A stretch of DNA of 64,000 nt from Rhodococcus sp040643435 (GCF_040643435.1 NZ_JBEYUH010000002.1:186001-250000); one strand, 5' to 3'. Shown: positions 16,980 to 26,122, counted from the stretch's first letter. Numbers and translations are program-made. The notes: a model not told the origin generated them from the sequence alone.

Positions 16980-17078
16980 CCGGCGCGACCGCCGGATGCG
17001 AGCGGCCCCCGAGCCGCGTCGCCGCGACGGTCGAACCGTCGGCGACCCGATCCGGACAGATCGGGAGCTCGGGGGCCG
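16980..17078 (-). other. Three-way-junction inverted-repeat element upstream of BCCT gene
   Basis: A 12-bp perfect outer stem, CGGCCCCCGAGC (17003-17014) with GCTCGGGGGCCG (17067-17078), encloses two hairpins: GTCGCC/GGCGAC (17018-17023, 17041-17046) continued by GACGGT/ACCGTC (17026-17031, 17035-17040), and CCCGATC/GATCGGG (17046-17052, 17059-17065). A further hairpin CCGGCG/CGCCGG lies at 16980-16985/16990-16995. The element is in the 300-base space between the cydC stop and the BCCT start, in the 5' region of the BCCT message. It may be a structured leader RNA, a riboswitch or a terminator; no T tract follows. Confidence 0.6.
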
Positions 17079-17137
17079 GGTGACCACCTGGGATTCGCCA
17101 GCCGCATGCGGTCGGTGAATTCCGTCCTCGCAAGCAG

Positions 17138-17176
17138 CTAGCGGGTAGCCACCTCACGCGTCCGAATATCAATCAC
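17138..17176 (-). CDS. Candidate 12-aa leader ORF with strong ribosome-binding site
   Basis: GTG at 17176 and TAG at 17138 give VIDIRTREVATR. The sequence AAGGAGGTGG at 17193-17184, 7 bases before the GTG, is close to a perfect anti-16S match and stronger than that of most genes here. It begins just 18 bases after the cydC stop and precedes the branched element and the BCCT gene. It may be a leader peptide or the head of a lost gene. Confidence 0.4.
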   Translation of the reverse strand: MIDIRTREVATR

Positions 17177-17211
17177 TTTCAGACCACCTCCTTCCTCGTG
17201 TACCAGCGAAA

Positions 17212-18891
17212 CTACGCTCCGTTCAGGGCGGTCGGCAACGCATTTTTCTCGACGCGAACAATCAGGTCGGCGGCGGTGCGGGAAGGCAGTCGGTGGGTGA
17301 CCACGACGACGCTGCGCCCGGGTCGGACCAGGCCGTCCTCCCGGTCGAGTAGTCTGCGCTGCAGTATCTCTGCGGTCTCGTCGTCGAGATGTTCGGTGGG
17401 TTCGTCGAGCAACAGGATCTGAGAGGGTGACAACAGCGCCCGGGCCAGCAGGAGACGGCGGCGTTGTCCGCCCGAGACCGCGCGAGCGCCCGCGCCGAGG
17501 ACGGTGTGGACCCCATCGGGGAGCCCGTTCACCCACTCCCCCAGCCCCACCTCGGCGAGGACCGTCCGCGCCTCGTCCTCGTCCACGTCGCCCCGGGCCA
17601 CACGCAGGTTCTCCAGGATCGACGTGTCGAAGAGGTGGGCGTCCTCGGCGAAGAAGCCGACCTGTCGGCGCAGTGCCGCGGGGTCGATGTCCGCGACATC
17701 GACGTCGTCGAGCGTCACGGCGCCCTTCCGCGGTGCGAGCAGACCCGCGAGCGTCATGAGCACGGTGGTCTTACCGCTGCCGCTGCCGCCGACGATCGCG
17801 ACGCGGCTCCCGGGGATCAGATCGAGGTCGACCGGTTCGGTGACCGGCCCGTCCGGCCAACCACTGCACAGACCGACAGCACGCAGCCGGCCGGGTCCGT
17901 CGGCGGATTCGGTGCCGTGTGCGACCGTCCGATCGGCGCGGTCGAGCAGATCGGTGATGCGATGTGCTGCCAGTCGCGCGCGGTTGAGGGTCTGCGCCGC
18001 GGCCGGAAGCACGGAGGTCGCCTCGAAGGCCGACAGGGGCAACAGCACGAGAATGCCGAGTGTCGTCGGGCTCATGGCAGCCGGAGCGGAACCGAAGACG
18101 GCGATGCCGACGAGAAGTGCGCCGAGTACGCTCGCGCCGATCGCGAGCGGCGTGGCCGCATCGGCGAAGGCCGCGGGAACCGCCGATCGGTCGGTTGCGC
18201 GCACGGAGCGGACGTTCGCGGCGCGGGCACGCCGGGCGAGCTGATCCAGCCGTCCCGCGACCCGCAGTTCTGCTGCGTGGTCCAGCACCGTGACCGCCTC
18301 CTCGGTGAAGCGGGTGCGGGCCGCATTCGCATCCGCGTCCGCACGAGCGGCGGCTCGGGCCGACAACCACGGCGCGAGGACACCGGCGACGAGCAGCGCC
18401 GCCGCGAGCACTGCGCCGGCGGCAGGAGCGATGACGGTGAGGGTCACGACCGCGGCGAGCGAGAGCACGCACGCGACCGCGATGGGCACGAGTGCACGCA
18501 CCACGACGTCACCGAGGGCGTCGACGTCGGCGCCGGTCCGGGCGAGCAGGTCACCGCGCCCCAGGCTCAGCCCGGCGGCCGGATCACCGTCGGCCAGCCG
18601 GCGATACAGATTCGACCGGGCCGAGGTCGTTCCCCGCAGAGCGGTCTCGTGGGTGGCAAGGCGCTCGAAGTAGCGGAACAGCCCCCGGGAGATGCCCAGC
18701 GCCCGTACCGCGACGACGGCGACGGTCAGGTCGAGTACGGGCGGCATCTCCCAGGCACGCACGATGAGCCACGCCGACAGGCCGGCGAGCAGCAGGGCAC
18801 TGCCCAGCGTCGCGACGCCGGCGAGGACGGCGAGCAGCACCCGCCGCGGTTCGAGTTCGAGCAGGGTCATTGCGCGCCGCAGGTCCTTCAT
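17212..18891 (-). CDS. cydC: Cysteine/glutathione-type ABC exporter subunit CydC
   Basis: A 559-residue half-transporter: membrane domain (about residues 1-310, six helices starting LLAVLAGVATLGSALLLAGLSAWLI) and C-terminal ATPase with Walker A GGSGSGKTT, signature VSGGQRRRL and Walker B ILLLDEP. The ATG at 18891 is chosen because it overlaps the cydD stop by 4 bases and begins the conserved MKDLRRAMTLL; the frame is open further upstream only inside cydD. With CydD it exports thiols needed for assembly of cytochrome bd. Confidence 0.93.
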   Translation of the reverse strand: MKDLRRAMTLLELEPRRVLLAVLAGVATLGSALLLAGLSAWLIVRAWEMPPVLDLTVAVVAVRALGISRGLFRYFERLATHETALRGTTSARSNLYRRLADGDPAAGLSLGRGDLLARTGADVDALGDVVVRALVPIAVACVLSLAAVVTLTVIAPAAGAVLAAALLVAGVLAPWLSARAAARADADANAARTRFTEEAVTVLDHAAELRVAGRLDQLARRARAANVRSVRATDRSAVPAAFADAATPLAIGASVLGALLVGIAVFGSAPAAMSPTTLGILVLLPLSAFEATSVLPAAAQTLNRARLAAHRITDLLDRADRTVAHGTESADGPGRLRAVGLCSGWPDGPVTEPVDLDLIPGSRVAIVGGSGSGKTTVLMTLAGLLAPRKGAVTLDDVDVADIDPAALRRQVGFFAEDAHLFDTSILENLRVARGDVDEDEARTVLAEVGLGEWVNGLPDGVHTVLGAGARAVSGGQRRRLLLARALLSPSQILLLDEPTEHLDDETAEILQRRLLDREDGLVRPGRSVVVVTHRLPSRTAADLIVRVEKNALPTALNGA

Positions 18892-20633
18892 CGGGTCCCC
18901 TCCGCGTGCGACGTCGCGTGAACGGTGACGATCTCGTCCGCGATCGCGAGCAGTGCGGGCCGATGCGCCACCACCAGCACCGTCCGTCCGGCCCGGGCGA
19001 GCGCGCGCAGGGTGGCCAGCACCGTGGCCTCGGATTCCTCGTCGAGATGAGCCGTGGGTTCGTCGAGCAGCAGGACGGGGCGTGGGGACGCGAGGGTCCG
19101 GGTCAGTGCCAGACGCTGTCGCTGGCCGAGTGACAGGCCGGCGCCACCGACGCCGACGACCGTGTCCCAACCGTCGGGAAGCTCTGCGAGCACGCTGTCG
19201 AATCCGGTGGCCGCGCAGACGTCTGCGAGTTCGGTCGTCGCCGGGTCCACGCCGGTCAGGCGCAGATTGTCGGCGAGCGTGCCGGGTATCAGGACCGGTC
19301 GCTGCGGAAGCCACGCCACCTGTGACCACCAGCTCTCGTCTGCCGGAACCGGCCGGCCGTCGACGGTGACCACCCCTTCGCTCGGCTCGGCGAGACCGAG
19401 CGATGCCAACAGGGCAGTGGATTTCCCCGACCCGTTGGCACCGGTGAACGCGGTGATACGACCCGGACGGCAGACCGCGTCGAGACCGTGCGGGGCGTTC
19501 CCGTCACGGCCCGGGACGCTCACACCGTCGAAGACGATCTCGCACCTTCCGGTTCGGCCGGAGTCGGGCGTGCTCACCGGATCACGCCGTGGGCGGCTGT
19601 CGCGTGACGCCGTATCGAGCACCCCGAAAGCCTTGTCGGCTGCGGCCATCCCGTTCTCCGCAGCGTGGAACTTGCTCCCCACCGTCCGTAGCGGAAGGTA
19701 CGCCTCCGGCGCCAGGATCAACGCGATGATGCCCGCTTCGAGCGGCATCGAGCCGTACACGAGCCGCATGCCGATACTCACGGCGACCAGCGCAACCGAC
19801 AGTGTTGCAAGGAATTCCAGCACGGTACCGGAGAGGAAGGCCACTCTCAGGGCCGACATGGTGGTCGCACGGTGCGCGTCGCCGAGTTCGCGTACACGGT
19901 CGGCCGGGCCCTTCTCACGTCCGAGCGCACGCAGCGTCGGGAGCCCGGCGAGCAGATCGAGCATCTGCGACGAGAGGGTGGTCATCGCACGCAGGGTGCG
20001 CTCGGCCTTGCCCTTGGTGAGCAGGCCGATGAGAATCATGAAAATCGGTATCAGCGGCAGGGTTACGAGGATGATGATCGCCGAGGTGAGGTCGTGCAGG
20101 GCGATGACCACGATCGTCACCGGTGTGAGGATCACGGCCAGCAGCAGCGCGGGCAGATAACCGGTGAGATATTCCTTCAGCCCGTCGAGCCCACGAGTGA
20201 GGACCACCGCGATCTCGTCACGTCGCGGATCGAGTTCTCTCGGAGGGAGTCCCGCTGCAGCGTCCAGGACTTCGTGTTCGAGTTCTGCGACGACGCGCGT
20301 CGCGGACCGGTGTGCGTACCGCGACTGCAGCCACGTCACGACGACCCGCACGACGATGGCCGCTGCGAGGATCGCCAGTTCGGTCGTCCAGTCGGAGACG
20401 GAGCGGGCGTCGGTGGTGATGACACCCGCGAGCACCCTGCCGATCATCAGTGCGGTGACGACGACCATCACGACATCGACGATCGAGGCAGCCACGGTGA
20501 GGACGAGATATCCACGCGCCGCAGCCGAATAGCGCCACAACCGTGCATCGACCGGTCCCCGCCGACGCGCGGACGCGTCGGCGGGGGCGATATGTGTTGC
20601 GGCAGAACGGACGCCGGGCGTCACCGCTGTCAC
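18888..20633 (-). CDS. cydD: ABC exporter subunit CydD
   Basis: A 581-residue half-transporter, membrane domain about 30-340 and ATPase about 360-575 with Walker A GANGSGKST, signature LSLGQRQRL and Walker B VLLLDEP. The GTG at 20633 overlaps the cydB stop (GTGA), the coupling used across this operon; a second GTG three codons on is possible. In several actinobacteria cydC and cydD are fused; here they are separate but overlapping. Confidence 0.92.
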   Translation of the reverse strand: MTAVTPGVRSAATHIAPADASARRRGPVDARLWRYSAAARGYLVLTVAASIVDVVMVVVTALMIGRVLAGVITTDARSVSDWTTELAILAAAIVVRVVVTWLQSRYAHRSATRVVAELEHEVLDAAAGLPPRELDPRRDEIAVVLTRGLDGLKEYLTGYLPALLLAVILTPVTIVVIALHDLTSAIIILVTLPLIPIFMILIGLLTKGKAERTLRAMTTLSSQMLDLLAGLPTLRALGREKGPADRVRELGDAHRATTMSALRVAFLSGTVLEFLATLSVALVAVSIGMRLVYGSMPLEAGIIALILAPEAYLPLRTVGSKFHAAENGMAAADKAFGVLDTASRDSRPRRDPVSTPDSGRTGRCEIVFDGVSVPGRDGNAPHGLDAVCRPGRITAFTGANGSGKSTALLASLGLAEPSEGVVTVDGRPVPADESWWSQVAWLPQRPVLIPGTLADNLRLTGVDPATTELADVCAATGFDSVLAELPDGWDTVVGVGGAGLSLGQRQRLALTRTLASPRPVLLLDEPTAHLDEESEATVLATLRALARAGRTVLVVAHRPALLAIADEIVTVHATSHAEGTR

Positions 20634-21667
20634 TTCGAGCCGATCTTCAGACCGATCGAGTTCGGGATGTGGTCGGTCGAAATACGCTGGCGGAACACCC
20701 AGTACGTCCAACCCTGGTAGAGCAGGACGACGGGCGTCATGATCGCCGCGGCCCACGTCATGACCGTCAGGGTGTACGAGCTCGACGACGCGTTCTCGAT
20801 GGTGAGCGACCACGCGGGGTCGAGCGTCGAGGGCATGACGTTCGGGAACAGCGAGGAGAACAGCAGCACCACGGTGGCGGCGATGGCCACGGTGGTGAAC
20901 AGGAACGCCCAGCCCTCACGCTCGACGGCGGTCAGTGCGACCACCGCGATCAGCGCGACTGCCGCCACCGCGGCGAGGAGGATCGTCCAATCCTTGCCGT
21001 AGGCGAGCTGGGTCCAGACCACGAACCCTCCCGCCACGACAAGCGTGGGAACGGCCAGTTTGCGGGCCAGCGCCACCGCGTCGGTCCGGACCTGCCCGTC
21101 CGTCTTGAGGGCGAGGAAGACAGCACCGTGCAGCGCGAAGACCAGTGCCGTCGTGACGCCACCGAGGAGGGCGTACGGATTCAGCAGGTCGAAGAATCCG
21201 CCGACGTACTGCTTGTCCGCGTCGATCGGGACTCCACGCACGATGTTGGCGAATGCCACACCCCACAGCACCGCGGGTACCCACGAGCCGAAGATGATTC
21301 CCCAGTCGCAGCGTCGCCGCCACTTCGGATCGTCGATCTTGCCGCGCCACTCGATCGCACACACCCGCACGATCAACCCCAGCAGGATCAACAGGAGCGG
21401 AATGTAGAACCCGGAGAAGAGGGTCGCGTACCACTCCGGGAACGCCGCGAACAGCGCCCCTCCCGCGGTGATGAGCCAGACCTCGTTGCCGTCCCACACC
21501 GGGCCGATGGTGTTGAGCAACACCCGGCGCCTGGTGTCGGCCTCGACGGTCGCGCCGCGTCCCAGCACCGGGAAGTGCATGCCGACACCGAAGTCGAACC
21601 CTTCGAGGATGAAGTAGCCGGTGAACAGAACCGCGATGAGAATGAACCAGATTTCCTGAAGTCCCAT
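20630..21667 (-). CDS. cydB: Cytochrome bd ubiquinol/menaquinol oxidase subunit II
   Basis: A 345-residue membrane protein with about nine transmembrane helices. It begins MGLQEIWFILIAVLFTGYFILEGFDFGVGM, the CydB signature, and contains GPVWDGNEVWLITAGGALFAAFP. Pairs with CydA to form the high-affinity terminal oxidase used at low oxygen or when the bcc-aa3 branch is inhibited. Starts 12 bases after cydA. Confidence 0.97.
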   Translation of the reverse strand: MGLQEIWFILIAVLFTGYFILEGFDFGVGMHFPVLGRGATVEADTRRRVLLNTIGPVWDGNEVWLITAGGALFAAFPEWYATLFSGFYIPLLLILLGLIVRVCAIEWRGKIDDPKWRRRCDWGIIFGSWVPAVLWGVAFANIVRGVPIDADKQYVGGFFDLLNPYALLGGVTTALVFALHGAVFLALKTDGQVRTDAVALARKLAVPTLVVAGGFVVWTQLAYGKDWTILLAAVAAVALIAVVALTAVEREGWAFLFTTVAIAATVVLLFSSLFPNVMPSTLDPAWSLTIENASSSSYTLTVMTWAAAIMTPVVLLYQGWTYWVFRQRISTDHIPNSIGLKIGSK

Positions 21668-21679
21668 GTCCGCCCACTC

Positions 21680-23179
21680 CTAGTACGCGAAGGACAGCTG
21701 TTTCGGCTGCGTGTCGTCGGTATCGTCGTCGGAGCCGGGGGGCTGGGCGTCGTGCGGTTGCGGGCCCTCCATCGCATACTTGCGGATGAGCCAGAACCAC
21801 ACGAGACCGAGCGCCGCGTAGACGACGGTGAACGCGATCAGCGAGGCCAGGACCGTCAAGGGTGCGTGATCGGAAACGCCCTGGTCGACAGTGAGCCGGA
21901 CCATGTCGACGCCGGTCGGGTTCGGGTGCACCACCCAGGGCTGACGTCCCATCTCGGTGAAGATCCATCCTGCGCTGTTCGCCAGGAAGGGCGTGGGGAT
22001 GGCGAGGAGCGACAGCCATTTGAACCAATTCTGGTCGGGTACTCGTCCCCCGCGGGTGACCCACAGACCGGCGACGGCGAGCGCCGCGGAGCCCACCGCG
22101 AGACCGATCATCGCGCGGAACGACCAGTAGGTGACGAAAAGGTTCGGCTTGTAGTTGCCCGGACCGAATTGCTGCTCGTATTGCGCCTGCAGATCCTCGA
22201 CACCCTGCAGTGTCACTCCGTCGAGGCGGCCTTCCGCCAGGTACGGGAGCACGTAGGGCAGTTCGATCACGTGGGTGACGCCGTCGCAGTCGTTGTGCGT
22301 GCCGATGGTGAGAATCGAGAAGTCTGGATCGGTCTCCGTGTGACACAACGATTCCGCCGAAGCCATTTTCATCGGCTGTTGCTCGAACATGAGCTTGGCC
22401 TGGATGTCTCCGGTGACGAACAACCCGATGCCGGAAATGATCATGACCAGCAGGCCGAGTCGCGCGGCGGGGCGGAACAGCCCCCGGGCGTCGTTCTCGA
22501 GCTGCTGTGCCTCTTCGGGCTCCGAAGCACGGAGTGCGGCGGAACGTCGCATGTTGCGGACCATCCACCAGCCTGCGATACCCGCGACGAAGGTGCCGGC
22601 AGTGAGGAATCCGCCGGTGACCGCATGGGGGAAGGCCGCGAGTGCGGTGCTGTTGGTGAGCAGTTCCCAGATGCTCGACAGTTCGGCACGTCCGGTCTCG
22701 GGGTTGTAGACGGCGCCGACCGGGTGCTGCATGAACGAGTTCGCCGCGATGATGAAGAAGGCAGAGGCGTTCACGCCGATCGCGACGAGCCAGATAGTCG
22801 CCAGGTGAAGAAGCTTCGGCAGTCTCGTCCAGCCGAAGATCCACAGGCCGAGGAAGGTCGATTCCAGGAAGAACGCGACGAGACCTTCGAGGGCGAGGGG
22901 CGCTCCGAAGACGTCGCCGACGAAGCGGGAGTACTCGCTCCAGTTCATGCCGAACTGGAATTCCTGCACGATGCCGGTCGCGACACCGAGCGCGAAGTTG
23001 ATCAGGAACATCTTCCCGAAGAACTTCGTGAGGCGGTACCAGTGATCCTTACCGGTGGCCACCCACATCGTCTGCATGATCGCGACGAGCGGTGCTAGGC
23101 CGATCGTCAGCGGCACGAAGATGAAGTGATACACCGTCGTGATCCCGAACTGCCACCGGGACAGATCCAAGACGTCCAT
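21680..23179 (-). CDS. cydA: Cytochrome bd oxidase subunit I
   Basis: A 499-residue membrane protein with the heme b558, b595 and d sites. The ATG at 23179 (MDVLDLSRWQFG) is preferred over a GTG two codons earlier because CGGAG is 5 bases upstream of the ATG and abuts the GTG. His18-type ligand region follows in TTVYHFIFVPLTIGL; the quinol-site motif EMGRQPW is present, and the Q-loop is of the short actinobacterial form. First gene of cydABDC. Ends with a hydrophilic acidic tail. Confidence 0.96.
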   Translation of the reverse strand: MDVLDLSRWQFGITTVYHFIFVPLTIGLAPLVAIMQTMWVATGKDHWYRLTKFFGKMFLINFALGVATGIVQEFQFGMNWSEYSRFVGDVFGAPLALEGLVAFFLESTFLGLWIFGWTRLPKLLHLATIWLVAIGVNASAFFIIAANSFMQHPVGAVYNPETGRAELSSIWELLTNSTALAAFPHAVTGGFLTAGTFVAGIAGWWMVRNMRRSAALRASEPEEAQQLENDARGLFRPAARLGLLVMIISGIGLFVTGDIQAKLMFEQQPMKMASAESLCHTETDPDFSILTIGTHNDCDGVTHVIELPYVLPYLAEGRLDGVTLQGVEDLQAQYEQQFGPGNYKPNLFVTYWSFRAMIGLAVGSAALAVAGLWVTRGGRVPDQNWFKWLSLLAIPTPFLANSAGWIFTEMGRQPWVVHPNPTGVDMVRLTVDQGVSDHAPLTVLASLIAFTVVYAALGLVWFWLIRKYAMEGPQPHDAQPPGSDDDTDDTQPKQLSFAY

Positions 23180-23282
23180 TGCCACTCCGAGGTGAAGCCC
23201 GATTCAGGCACAAATCCGTAGCGTGGGCGGCGCTGCGGTTCTCATTTCGCAAAGTCGTGCCGGCACCGCCGCACCGGCGTTG

Positions 23283-23303
23283 CTACTACCGAATGTAGTA
23301 GCG
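23283..23303. promoter_or_regulatory. Palindrome upstream of cydA
   Basis: Perfect 8-bp inverted repeat GCTACTAC / GTAGTAGC with a 5-base spacer, about 105 bases before the cydA start and between divergent-free neighbours (both cydA and the aminotransferase gene are on the minus strand). Candidate operator for the cyd promoter or terminator of the aminotransferase gene. Confidence 0.45.
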
Positions 23304-23326
23304 GATCCGCGAAGTGGAACTCGTTC

Positions 23327-23340
23327 GTGTCGCCCGACAC
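23327..23340. promoter_or_regulatory. Second palindrome upstream of cydA
   Basis: GTGTCG CC CGACAC, a 14-base dyad about 150 bases upstream of cydA. Does not fit the Rex (TGTGAACGCGTTCACA) or CRP (TGTGA-N6-TCACA) consensus well, so the regulator is unknown. Confidence 0.4.
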
Positions 23341-23397
23341 ATCGGATTCACGTCACACAGCTACGGATCTACTCCAGCGTAGACCCGCCCCGGCCGG

Positions 23398-24252
23398 TCA
23401 AGAAGCGGCTTCGACCGCCTCGTCGACCAAGTTCTCGACCTCACCGGGCGCCACGCGCCGGACCAGCGAATGCCCGTCGAGGGTGTGCACACGCGCCGCC
23501 AGAGCCACGCTCGAGATCAGCCAGACTCCATCGGCAACGATGAGGTCGGCGGGTCGCAGCGGTTCGTAGCGGACCGCGAAATCCCGCTCACCGGCCATGT
23601 CGAACAGCGCCTGCTGGGTCGTGCCGGGCAGAATGCCCTGCTCCGGTGGCGGCGTGATCAGCGTCCGACCGCGGGCGATCAAGACCGTCGAACGCGGGCC
23701 TTCGAGTACGTAACCTTCGGCACTGACGAAGATCACGTCGTCCGCACCGACCGACTCCGCATGTCGCAACGCCGCCATGTTCGTCGCGTAGGAGAGCGTC
23801 TTGGCCCCCAGCAGCTGCCACGGCGCCTTCCGCGCCAAGTCGATCGAGAATCCCCGCTCCAGGGTCACGACCGATACACCGTCACGCCGGGCAGTACCGA
23901 CCCGCTCGGCCACCGGAGTGACGAGGAGGAAGCTGGTCGGTGCGTCGCCGCCCTCGCGACCCCTCGTGTACACCAGACGAAGGACGCCTTCCTTCTCGGC
24001 GCCCCACCTCTCGAGCGCTACGTCGATGGCCAGTCGCCAGTCGTCGCGGTCCGGCTCGGGCAATTGCACAGCCTCCGCGGAGGCTACGAGACGAGCGAGA
24101 TGGAGTTCGAGTGCGCACGCCCTGCCGTTGCGCACAAGCAGCGTCTCGAAGACCCCGTCGCCGCGAAGAACACCGAAATCGTCGGCATACAGAAGGGGCG
24201 CGTCCGCATCCCTCACCTCACCGTCCAGCGTCACCAGCACCCGCTCAGCCAT
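23398..24252 (-). CDS. PLP-dependent aminotransferase class IV (PabC/DAAT-like)
   Basis: A 284-residue protein of the branched-chain/D-amino-acid aminotransferase and 4-amino-4-deoxychorismate lyase fold. The PLP lysine is in LLGAKTLSYATNMAALR, and the phosphate-binding EGYVLEGPRSTVLI and PGTTQQAL motifs are present. Rv0812 homologues have been linked to both ADC lyase and D-amino-acid transaminase activity; sequence alone does not decide. ATG at 24252 is chosen: a TAGGCT hexamer (24265-24260) ends 7 bases upstream, suggesting a leaderless transcript divergent from ygfZ. Confidence 0.85.
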   Translation of the reverse strand: MAERVLVTLDGEVRDADAPLLYADDFGVLRGDGVFETLLVRNGRACALELHLARLVASAEAVQLPEPDRDDWRLAIDVALERWGAEKEGVLRLVYTRGREGGDAPTSFLLVTPVAERVGTARRDGVSVVTLERGFSIDLARKAPWQLLGAKTLSYATNMAALRHAESVGADDVIFVSAEGYVLEGPRSTVLIARGRTLITPPPEQGILPGTTQQALFDMAGERDFAVRYEPLRPADLIVADGVWLISSVALAARVHTLDGHSLVRRVAPGEVENLVDEAVEAAS

Positions 24253-24308
24253 GCCGCTCAGCCTAGCCACTGGCAGACCCATCGGCCGGTTCCCCATAGA
24301 CTGATGTC

Positions 24309-25439
24309 GTGACCGAGTCTCCTATCGTGTCCGAAAGTGCCCTGCTCGCCCTTCCCGGCGCAGTCGCCTCGCCTTCCGGCGGGCCCGATGCCGGAGTTCC
24401 CTGGCATTACGGCGACCCACTCGGCGAACAACGTGCTGCCTCGACCGGAGCCGCCGTGGTGGACCGGTCCAACCGCTTCGTCATCGCGATCTCCGGCGAC
24501 GAACGCCTGAGTTGGCTGCACACCATCTCCAGCCAGCACGTCGCCACGCTCCCCGACAGTAGGTCCGCCGAGAATCTCAGCCTCGACGCCAACGGCCGCG
24601 TCGAACACCACTTCGTGCAGACCGACATCGACGGCGTGACGTGGATCGACACCGAGGCCGGCCGGGGACCCGACCTGCTCGCCTTCCTGAAGAAGATGGT
24701 CTTCTGGTCGAAGGCCGAACCCCGCGACGGTAACGAACTCGCGGTGCTGACCCTCCTCGGCCCCGAACTGCACCGTCCCGCGGTTCTGTCGGCGCTCGGC
24801 ATCGACGCACTACCGACCGAGCCTTACACGGCCGTCGCCCTGCCCTCCGGAGGGTTCGTCCGGCGTATGCCGTGGCCCACCGAGCACGCCTTCGACCTCC
24901 TCGTTCCGCGCCACACACTCACAACGACCGTCGGTGCCCTGAAGGATGCGGGGGTGCGTCCCGCCGGCAGTTGGGCCTTCGAGGCACTGCGGGTCGAAGC
25001 CGTACGTCCCCGGATCGGTGTCGACACCGACGACCGGACCATCCCGCACGAGGCGCGCTGGATCGGCGGACCGGAACAGCACGGCGCCGTGCACCTGGAC
25101 AAGGGGTGCTACCGCGGTCAGGAGACCGTCGCGCGGGTCCACAATCTCGGCAAGCCCCCCCGACATCTCGTCCTGGTGCATCTGGACGGCTCCGCCGACG
25201 GTCGCCCCGAAACAGGCGACGACATCACCGCCGGAGGCCGCACGGTCGGCCGGATCGGCACCGTCGTCGATCATCACGAACTCGGGCCGATCGCGCTCGC
25301 ACTCGTCAAGCGCACCATCACCCCCGGCACCGCACTCGTCGCGGGACCGTGCGCAGCCTCGATCGATCCCGATTCCGTTCCTCCGGACGACGGGATCCAG
25401 GCAGGAAGGGCGGCGGTCGAGCGATTGCGCGGCCGGTGA
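24309..25439 (+). CDS. ygfZ: YgfZ/GcvT-domain folate-binding protein
   Basis: A 376-residue protein of the GcvT-like family, with the diagnostic KGCYRGQE motif at about residue 265 (the cysteine is the family's key residue). Role: tetrahydrofolate-dependent helper in maturation or repair of iron-sulfur clusters, including those of MiaB-type enzymes. GTG start at 24309 lies 6 bases after a TAGACT hexamer (24297-24302), so the mRNA is probably leaderless. Stop overlaps the GTG of the MOSC gene. Homologue of Rv0811c. Confidence 0.9.
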   Translation: MTESPIVSESALLALPGAVASPSGGPDAGVPWHYGDPLGEQRAASTGAAVVDRSNRFVIAISGDERLSWLHTISSQHVATLPDSRSAENLSLDANGRVEHHFVQTDIDGVTWIDTEAGRGPDLLAFLKKMVFWSKAEPRDGNELAVLTLLGPELHRPAVLSALGIDALPTEPYTAVALPSGGFVRRMPWPTEHAFDLLVPRHTLTTTVGALKDAGVRPAGSWAFEALRVEAVRPRIGVDTDDRTIPHEARWIGGPEQHGAVHLDKGCYRGQETVARVHNLGKPPRHLVLVHLDGSADGRPETGDDITAGGRTVGRIGTVVDHHELGPIALALVKRTITPGTALVAGPCAASIDPDSVPPDDGIQAGRAAVERLRGR

Positions 25440-26122
25440 TCGCGCGGGCCTCGCGACCGGCAGTCGCGGCGGGCACGGTCGCAGCGGTGTGTGTGGTGCA
25501 CACGCTCCACGAAACCGGACTACGACGCAATCCTGTCACCGCAATCGACAAGCGTCCCGTCCACGGGCCGGTACACGTCGGCGAACTCGGTCTGGCCGGC
25601 GACCGCCAATGCGACACCCTCAATCACGGTGGCCGCTTCAAAGCCGTCTACGCCTACTCACAGGACGAGGCTCAGCGGTGGGGCAGCGAACTGGGAAGGG
25701 AACTGCCCATCGGATGGTTCGGTGAGAACCTTCACGTCGCCGGCGTCTCCCCCACCGACGCCGTGATCGGTGAGCGCTGGCGCGTGGGTGAGAGCGGGCC
25801 GCTTCTCGAGGTGACCGGACCGCGCACACCGTGTAGAACCTTCGCGATGCGGTCGGACGAGGACGACTGGGCTTCACGTTTCACTGCGCGCGGCGACTGC
25901 GGCGCGTACCTCGCGGTCATCACCGGCGGACCGGTACGCGCGGGAGACACGATCGTCGTCGAGCACGTCCCCTCCCACGGAGCCACGGTGCGCGATCTGT
26001 TCACCGGGCAAGGTCACGAGCGGGTCGCCGCCATGCTCGGGCAGCAGACCGACCTCGCTCCCGAGGTCGCCGACAAAGCTCGTCGACTCGTGGGACGGGC
26101 ACGGAAGGGAGAGACCCGTTGA
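25436..26122 (+). CDS. MOSC domain protein (YiiM-like)
   Basis: A 228-residue protein. The GTG at 25436 overlaps the ygfZ stop. The MOSC fold, related to the C-terminus of molybdenum cofactor sulfurase, shows LAGDRQCDTLNHGGRFKAVYAYS, GWFGENLHVAG and the conserved cysteine in TGPRTPCRTFAMR. MOSC proteins such as YiiM and YcbX reduce N-hydroxylated compounds with molybdenum cofactor; the substrate here is unknown. Overlaps the next gene by 4 bases, so ygfZ-MOSC-asparaginase form one coupled operon. Confidence 0.85.
   Translation: MIARASRPAVAAGTVAAVCVVHTLHETGLRRNPVTAIDKRPVHGPVHVGELGLAGDRQCDTLNHGGRFKAVYAYSQDEAQRWGSELGRELPIGWFGENLHVAGVSPTDAVIGERWRVGESGPLLEVTGPRTPCRTFAMRSDEDDWASRFTARGDCGAYLAVITGGPVRAGDTIVVEHVPSHGATVRDLFTGQGHERVAAMLGQQTDLAPEVADKARRLVGRARKGETR

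Noticed and set aside
17018..17046. Possible tRNA (T-arm-like GGTTCGACC on the minus strand)
   Set aside because: The loop closes with only 3-5 unpaired bases, there is no 7-bp acceptor stem or anticodon arm of proper size, and no CCA-side discriminator.
20543..23098. 851-codon open frame antisense to cydA/cydB
   Set aside because: Same compositional artefact; no domain-like segments, and cydAB on the other strand are unmistakable.
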